Below are positions 59,921 to 64,000 of a stretch of 64,000 bases of DNA, piece after piece (within the stretch, counting starts at the first letter, position 1; each line of letters begins with the position of its first letter). The translations under genes were made by a program, and so were the position numbers. Source of the DNA: Shewanella sp. GD04112 (lineage in GTDB: Bacteria; Pseudomonadota; Gammaproteobacteria; Enterobacterales; Shewanellaceae); assembly GCF_029835735.1 (NCBI RefSeq), contig NZ_JAOEAL010000001.1, positions 806,001 through 870,000 of the forward strand, read 5' to 3'. Under the pieces are notes generated by a model. The model made no database searches and was not told where the DNA came from. It saw only the letters and a list, made by a program, of their open reading frames with translations.

Positions 59921-60463
59921 TTAAGAATTGTATTTGGCGGCGAGTAGGGCTTCGATGCGTTTTAAGCTTGCCGTCATTTCCACAAGTTGAGTCAACATTG
60001 CGTTATCTTCTGTGGGAGCGCTCGTCTCGCTGGTGGTATGTGCCTCACTTAAGCGTTCTTTTTGCTCCAAAATCTGCGCCCTAAAATCGGGGGCGTTGAC
60101 TATGCCAACCAGACTAATTAAGGCGCCCGCGCCCGATTGTCCCGCAGTTTCTACCGTGAGTTTATGTAATCCCATCATGCGCATAATCGGCCCCTGAATG
60201 AGGGCGATATCGGTAATTTTATCTAAGGGAACCGTATTTTCTGTGCGAGTTAATATGCCTCTGCGCACGATCAGCTTTTTGCTGGTTAAGCGTGCACTCA
60301 TATTGCTGATGTAGCGGCGAGTCCCCCATAACCCAATAGGAAACCAAAGTAATAACAAGGGAATACCAACAATACTTAAGGTGAAGTAAGCGGCCCCTGA
60401 GAGTAACCAGTACAAACCTAAATTATCTTCAAATTGGGCTTCATGAATTGTTTGTTCTTGCAT
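59921..60463 (-). CDS. Bacterial PH-domain membrane protein (YdbS/bPH2-type)
   Basis: 180 residues from ATG 60463, which has GAGG upstream. Two close membrane segments (YWLLSGAAYFTLSIVGIPLL and LLWFPIGLWG, ~20-52) precede a PH-like domain: SARLTSKKLIVRRGILTRTE (~60) and NTVPLDKITDIALIQGPIMR, then the glycine-rich LTVETAGQSGAGALISLVG. A coiled-coil-prone C-terminal tail follows. The function of this family is largely unknown. Confidence 0.85.
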   Translation of the reverse strand: MQEQTIHEAQFEDNLGLYWLLSGAAYFTLSIVGIPLLLLWFPIGLWGTRRYISNMSARLTSKKLIVRRGILTRTENTVPLDKITDIALIQGPIMRMMGLHKLTVETAGQSGAGALISLVGIVNAPDFRAQILEQKERLSEAHTTSETSAPTEDNAMLTQLVEMTASLKRIEALLAAKYNS

Positions 60464-60581
60464 GTTCTTCCTCAATGCCAATGTTCCATTTCGCTATCTT
60501 GAGAGATCTCAGCAGGAAAATACATGGTTTTTATTAGTAACAAAAGTTTAACTTTTTACAGTCCCCCATTGACTTTGTTTT

Positions 60582-60602
60582 ACAACCGATTACCTTGGTT
60601 GT
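60582..60602 (+). repeat. Inverted repeat ACAACC/GGTTGT upstream of large TonB receptor
   Basis: Six-base arms separated by nine bases, about 60 bases before the receptor start and next to a TTGACT that could be a -35 (60569-60574). A candidate operator of a dimeric regulator; no match to a known site. No clear Fur box is seen in this 199-base gap. Confidence 0.35.
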
Positions 60603-60662
60603 GTTAAAAATTAGTTTAATAAAAGTAAAATAAATTTAACGAATGAAGATTAGGGGATGTAA

Positions 60663-63248
60663 ATGAAAAGACCTCAGATTCTACCCAGTGCTTGTGCTAT
60701 TGCGATCGCAATGGCATTTGCCCCGAGTATTGGCTATGCAGCCGATAACGGCGCTGACAAAGTTGAACGCATTGAAGTAACGGGCTCTCGTATTAAGCGC
60801 ACTGATATCGAGGGACCGTCACCCATTCAATCCATTGGCAAAGAAGATATTGCCAACATGGGTTTTGACAACCTGCAGCAGTTACTCGAACGTATGCCTG
60901 CCAACGGTGCTGGCGCTTTCTCTACCCGTGGGAATAGCCAAGACTCGACCGCAAACGGTGGTGCTTCAATCAGTTTACGTGGCTTAGGCCCTGACGCTAC
61001 TCTGGTATTGATTAACGGTCGCCGTGTTGCGGCAAGTGCCTTTGCTGAAGGTATCACTAACTCCTTCGTCGACATTAACAACATTCCGGTTTCAGCGATT
61101 GAACGCATTGATATTCTGAAAGATGGTGCATCGGCGATTTACGGTTCCGATGCGATTGCGGGTGTAGTTAACATCGTCTTGAAAAAAGACATCGAAGGGA
61201 TTGAGGTTAACTTAGGTTACGGCGATACCCCGGGTACGGGTTACGATGAAACCACGGCAAGCGTCGTTTGGGGCGTCAAGTCCGAAAAGGGTAGTGCGTC
61301 GGTTATTCTCGATTATTTTAAAAACGATACCTTATCGGCAACCGATTTGGGCCGTTTTGGCACAGCCGATCAAAGCCCTTACGGTGGTGAAGATTTCCGT
61401 TCCTCACGCGGTTTCCCCGGTTATTTTTATGTCGATGGTGTGAAGACTATCGACCCATCCTGTCCGCCCGATCGTGCAACGGCCAGCGGCAGCTGTTTAT
61501 TTGACTATGGTCCATACAACTTAGTGATCCCTGAGGCTGAGCGTATTGGGGCTATTGGTCAATTCGATTACCATTTCAATGACGATTTAACCGCGTTCCT
61601 CGAGTTAGCCGCGCAACATAACTCTTCAATTGCGGGTGGTGCACCAACACCTTTGGATGAAGATGCGGCCTTAACTGTGCCAGGCACTCACCCAAATAAT
61701 CCTTGGGGCAAAGATATTGAAATCGGTCGTTTCCGTACTGTGGATGCGGGCGCACGTCGTTGGGATATCGAGTCCGACACCCTGCGTTTAGTCGCGGGTT
61801 TACGTGGCACGATTAAAGAGTGGGATTGGGAAGCCTCGGTACAACGCGGCCGCAGTGAATCGACTCAAACGGGCGATCGTACTCAAGGTTGGGTCAGAAC
61901 CGATTACCTGCAAGCTGAGATCGATGCGGGTCGCTACAATCCCTTTGGCGGCACCATGAACTCGCAGGATGTGATCGATGCGATTACCACTAGCCTAGTT
62001 CGCCAAGGTTTATCGAGCATGACGTCTTACGCGGCGAACATTTCGGGCCAAGCGTTCACGCTGGCGGATCGCGATATTATGATGGCGGCGGGTGTGGAAT
62101 ACCGTGAAGAAAGTGTCAGCGACGTGCCGGATGAACAGTTCCAACGTGGGCTGATTTTTGGTACCGAAGCGGTTTCTGCTGCGGCCTCCCGTGACCAATA
62201 CGCAGGTTATGTGGAGTTCTCTATTCCTGTCACGGATAACTTTGAGCTGCAACTTGCGGGTCGCTACGATCACTACAGCGATTTTGGTTCAACCACTAAC
62301 CCTAAAGTGGCGTTCCAATGGGGCATCACCGATGAGCTGACAAGCCGTGGTTCTTGGTCAACGGGTTTCCGCGCGCCTTCATTAGCACAAATCGGTTTAG
62401 GCCCATCACGCGAAAGTAGCTTCTTTATCGATACTTATCGCTGCGCCGCCGATGGTGTGGATTGTGAAGCGCTCGACTACAACACTGAATTCCAAGGTAA
62501 CTCTGAGTTGGATGCCGAAGAGTCAGAAACATGGAACCTTGGACTTATCTGGGCGCCAAGCCAGAAGTTTGATATCGGTTTCGATGTTTACAGCATCACT
62601 CAAGATAACAAGATCGATAAGCAGCCATTGGGCGATATCTACACCGCAAACTGTAACGATCAAAACAGCACTGTGTGTGAGCGCTTAGCACCGCAAGCGG
62701 GTCAAACCTTAGGTCCTATCAGCATTATTCACTCAAGCTTTATCAACTTAAGCTCGCAGGATGTGCAGGGTGTTGACCTGTCAACCCACTATGGTCTTGA
62801 GCTAGATAGCTTTGGTGATTTGAAGTTTGGCCTAGAGTACAGCTACCTACATAACTTCGAAAAAGACGGTCTCGATTACACTGGCGAGTACAAGTTCCCA
62901 CAACATCGCTGGTTACTCACCACGAATTGGACCATGGATAACTTCGCCGCCAACGTAAACCTGAGCTACATCGGTGAGTTCGAAGATACTCCAGATATCG
63001 ACTTTGACGGCGTGTTAGACTTCGAAACGAACAAGTCTCGTATGGTTGATGCGCAGTTATTAGTTGATATGTCAGGTAGTTACCGTTTCAACGAGATGTT
63101 TAAGCTGACATTAGGCGTGAACAACGTATTTGATGAAGAGCCACCGTTTGCGATTGGTGACGGCGATACCGACCTCTATGGTTATGTGATTTCTGTACAC
63201 AATCCAATGGGACGTTATATCTACACCAAACTGACAATGAACTTCTAA
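60663..63248 (+). CDS. TonB-dependent receptor, substrate unknown
   Basis: 861-residue outer-membrane receptor. The signal peptide SACAIAIAMAFAPSIGYA ends near 26 and is followed by VERIEVTGSRIKRTDIEGPS, a TonB-box and plug beginning typical of the oligopeptide/carbohydrate-type receptors of marine gammaproteobacteria. The plug has ISLRGLGPDATLVLINGRRV and DILKDGASAIYGSDAIAGVV. The barrel ends RYIYTKLTMNF with terminal Phe. There is no sign of a Fur box upstream, and no siderophore genes nearby, so peptide or sugar uptake is more likely than iron. Confidence 0.9.
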   Translation: MKRPQILPSACAIAIAMAFAPSIGYAADNGADKVERIEVTGSRIKRTDIEGPSPIQSIGKEDIANMGFDNLQQLLERMPANGAGAFSTRGNSQDSTANGGASISLRGLGPDATLVLINGRRVAASAFAEGITNSFVDINNIPVSAIERIDILKDGASAIYGSDAIAGVVNIVLKKDIEGIEVNLGYGDTPGTGYDETTASVVWGVKSEKGSASVILDYFKNDTLSATDLGRFGTADQSPYGGEDFRSSRGFPGYFYVDGVKTIDPSCPPDRATASGSCLFDYGPYNLVIPEAERIGAIGQFDYHFNDDLTAFLELAAQHNSSIAGGAPTPLDEDAALTVPGTHPNNPWGKDIEIGRFRTVDAGARRWDIESDTLRLVAGLRGTIKEWDWEASVQRGRSESTQTGDRTQGWVRTDYLQAEIDAGRYNPFGGTMNSQDVIDAITTSLVRQGLSSMTSYAANISGQAFTLADRDIMMAAGVEYREESVSDVPDEQFQRGLIFGTEAVSAAASRDQYAGYVEFSIPVTDNFELQLAGRYDHYSDFGSTTNPKVAFQWGITDELTSRGSWSTGFRAPSLAQIGLGPSRESSFFIDTYRCAADGVDCEALDYNTEFQGNSELDAEESETWNLGLIWAPSQKFDIGFDVYSITQDNKIDKQPLGDIYTANCNDQNSTVCERLAPQAGQTLGPISIIHSSFINLSSQDVQGVDLSTHYGLELDSFGDLKFGLEYSYLHNFEKDGLDYTGEYKFPQHRWLLTTNWTMDNFAANVNLSYIGEFEDTPDIDFDGVLDFETNKSRMVDAQLLVDMSGSYRFNEMFKLTLGVNNVFDEEPPFAIGDGDTDLYGYVISVHNPMGRYIYTKLTMNF

Positions 63249-63270
63249 CGAGTCATTGGCAGAGTCATTG

Positions 63271-63297
63271 GAAACGGCGCTTCGGCGCCGTTTTTGT
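63271..63297 (+). terminator. Intrinsic terminator after large TonB receptor
   Basis: GAAACGGCGC-TTC-GGCGCCGTTTTTG hairpin with T-run, about 25 bases after the receptor stop. Confidence 0.92.
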
Positions 63298-63365
63298 ATT
63301 TTACTCTGCCGCGACACAGTGTATCTTCGTTCTCGTTAATCAGTCATCACTAAAAGGACGTTAAT

Positions 63366-63995
63366 ATGATCACCTTATATGGCATGCCCCGCAGCCGTGC
63401 ATTACGAGTCGCTTGGGTGTTAGAAGAGTTAGACGCAGAATGGGCCTTTTCGTTTGTGGATATGAATAAGGGCGAGCACCGTAGCGCCGCGTTCTTAGCG
63501 CTCAATCCCTGCGGCAAAGTGCCAGTGTTAACCGACGATAATCTTGTATTGTCTGAGTCGGCGGCCATTTGTCTGTATCTGGCGGAGAAGTTTGGCAGCT
63601 TGTTACCTGAAGCGGGCAGTGCTGCATCGGGTCTGCATCATCAATGGGTGAGCTTTATTATTACCGAACTCGAGCAGCCTCTATGGACCCTAGGCAAGCA
63701 TAAATTCGCGCTGCCGGAAGCGCAGCGTCATCCTTCTATCATGCCTTGCGCTGTGTGGGAGTTTGATAAGGCGGCGGCCTTGGCCGAAGCTATGCTGCCC
63801 GATAGCGACTTTTTACTCGGCGACACCTTATCGGTTGCCGATATTCTGCTGGCACATACATTGATGTGGGGCACCTCATTTGAGCAGCAGATCCCGCCTA
63901 AATTGGCGGCATATCGCGATAGAATTGCGGAGCGTCCTTCGCGTAAATCGGCGCTCGCCAAAATGGAAGCCGTCGCCAACGCAGCGCAGGCTTAA
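63366..63995 (+). CDS. Glutathione S-transferase family protein
   Basis: 209 residues. The N-terminal thioredoxin-fold begins ITLYGMPRSRALRVAWVLEE, with Ser/Arg in the place of the catalytic region used by beta and theta-type GSTs. The glutathione-binding signature NPCGKVPVLTDDNLVLSESA and AAICLYLAEKFG is near residue 50. The C-terminal helical domain has SDFLLGDTLSVADILLAHTL (N-capping box). The substrate is unknown. The ATG has an AAGGA ribosome binding site (AAAAGGACGTTAAT). Confidence 0.9.
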   Translation: MITLYGMPRSRALRVAWVLEELDAEWAFSFVDMNKGEHRSAAFLALNPCGKVPVLTDDNLVLSESAAICLYLAEKFGSLLPEAGSAASGLHHQWVSFIITELEQPLWTLGKHKFALPEAQRHPSIMPCAVWEFDKAAALAEAMLPDSDFLLGDTLSVADILLAHTLMWGTSFEQQIPPKLAAYRDRIAERPSRKSALAKMEAVANAAQA

Positions 63996-64000
63996 TTGGC

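Noticed and set aside
1..64000. CRISPR array, prophage, insertion sequence or toxin-antitoxin system
   Set aside because: No regularly spaced repeats, transposase, phage structural genes or short toxin/antitoxin gene pair were found on either strand.

Overview
The window looks like ordinary chromosome from a gammaproteobacterium, most probably Shewanella. The gene blocks rnr-rlmB, rpsF-priB-rpsR-rplI, dnaB-alr, tolC/nudF-yqiB-cpdA-yqiA-parE-parC and modE/modABC keep an enterobacterial or gammaproteobacterial order. The periplasmic [FeFe] hydrogenase operon (hydA-hydB-cytochrome b-hydG-hydX-hydE-hydF), a secreted S46 dipeptidyl-peptidase, large TonB receptors, DUF3069 and TIGR04219 proteins, and paired trimeric porins are typical of Shewanella. 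I see no insertion sequence, prophage, integrase, CRISPR array, rRNA or toxin-antitoxin pair. There is one tRNA gene (Leu, CAA).

Layout. 1-6.8 kb: RNA metabolism and ribosomal protein genes, with an MFS transporter and a DUF481 outer-membrane protein between them on the minus strand. 6.9-13.7 kb: a seven-gene minus-strand operon for a Tat-exported [FeFe] hydrogenase, its membrane cytochrome b and H-cluster maturases; it has an FNR-type promoter with near-ideal class II geometry. 14.3-19.8 kb: an S46 peptidase (DPP11-like specificity residue), dnaB, alr, cheX. 20.3-23.3 kb: a Fur-box-controlled siderophore receptor and a PiuC/YbiX dioxygenase. 23.6-25.4 kb: dusA, then a small operon with a sigma-54 promoter, an IHF-like site and a PspC-domain protein, lying where E. 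coli has pspG. 25.5-28.5 kb: enoyl-CoA hydratase, periplasmic copper chaperone, DUF2333, and a TIGR04219 barrel. 28.6-38.1 kb: tolC and the nudF...parE-propeller-parC run. 38.3-40.9 kb: two tandem porins, the upstream one with a strong CRP site. 41.3-46.8 kb: tcdA, a sensor kinase, a SieB-like membrane protein, a 43-residue DUF3149 protein, and a chemoreceptor-hemerythrin gene interrupted by a one-base frameshift in a G tract. 47-50.7 kb: tRNA-Leu and the molybdate system with a textbook ModE operator. 50.7-64 kb: queG, a solute-binding protein, a TPR-GGDEF protein, PAP2 phosphatase, DUF3069, malic enzyme, YehS, an atypical NRAMP-family transporter, a PH-domain membrane protein, a large TonB receptor and a glutathione S-transferase.

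How the parts fit. The hydrogenase operon, the CRP and FNR-like sites, and molybdate uptake (needed for Mo-enzymes such as nitrate, DMSO and formate oxidoreductases) point to a facultative anaerobe with respiratory flexibility. The TonB receptors, the extracytoplasmic peptidase and the porins suggest a peptide-rich aquatic or sediment habitat. The best candidates for undescribed biology are the sigma-54/PspC mini-operon beside dusA, the orphan hydX gene inside the maturase operon, the secreted beta-propeller wedged between parE and parC, the NRAMP relative without metal-binding motifs, and the chromosomal SieB-like protein. All functional assignments come from reading motifs and gene order; no database search was run.
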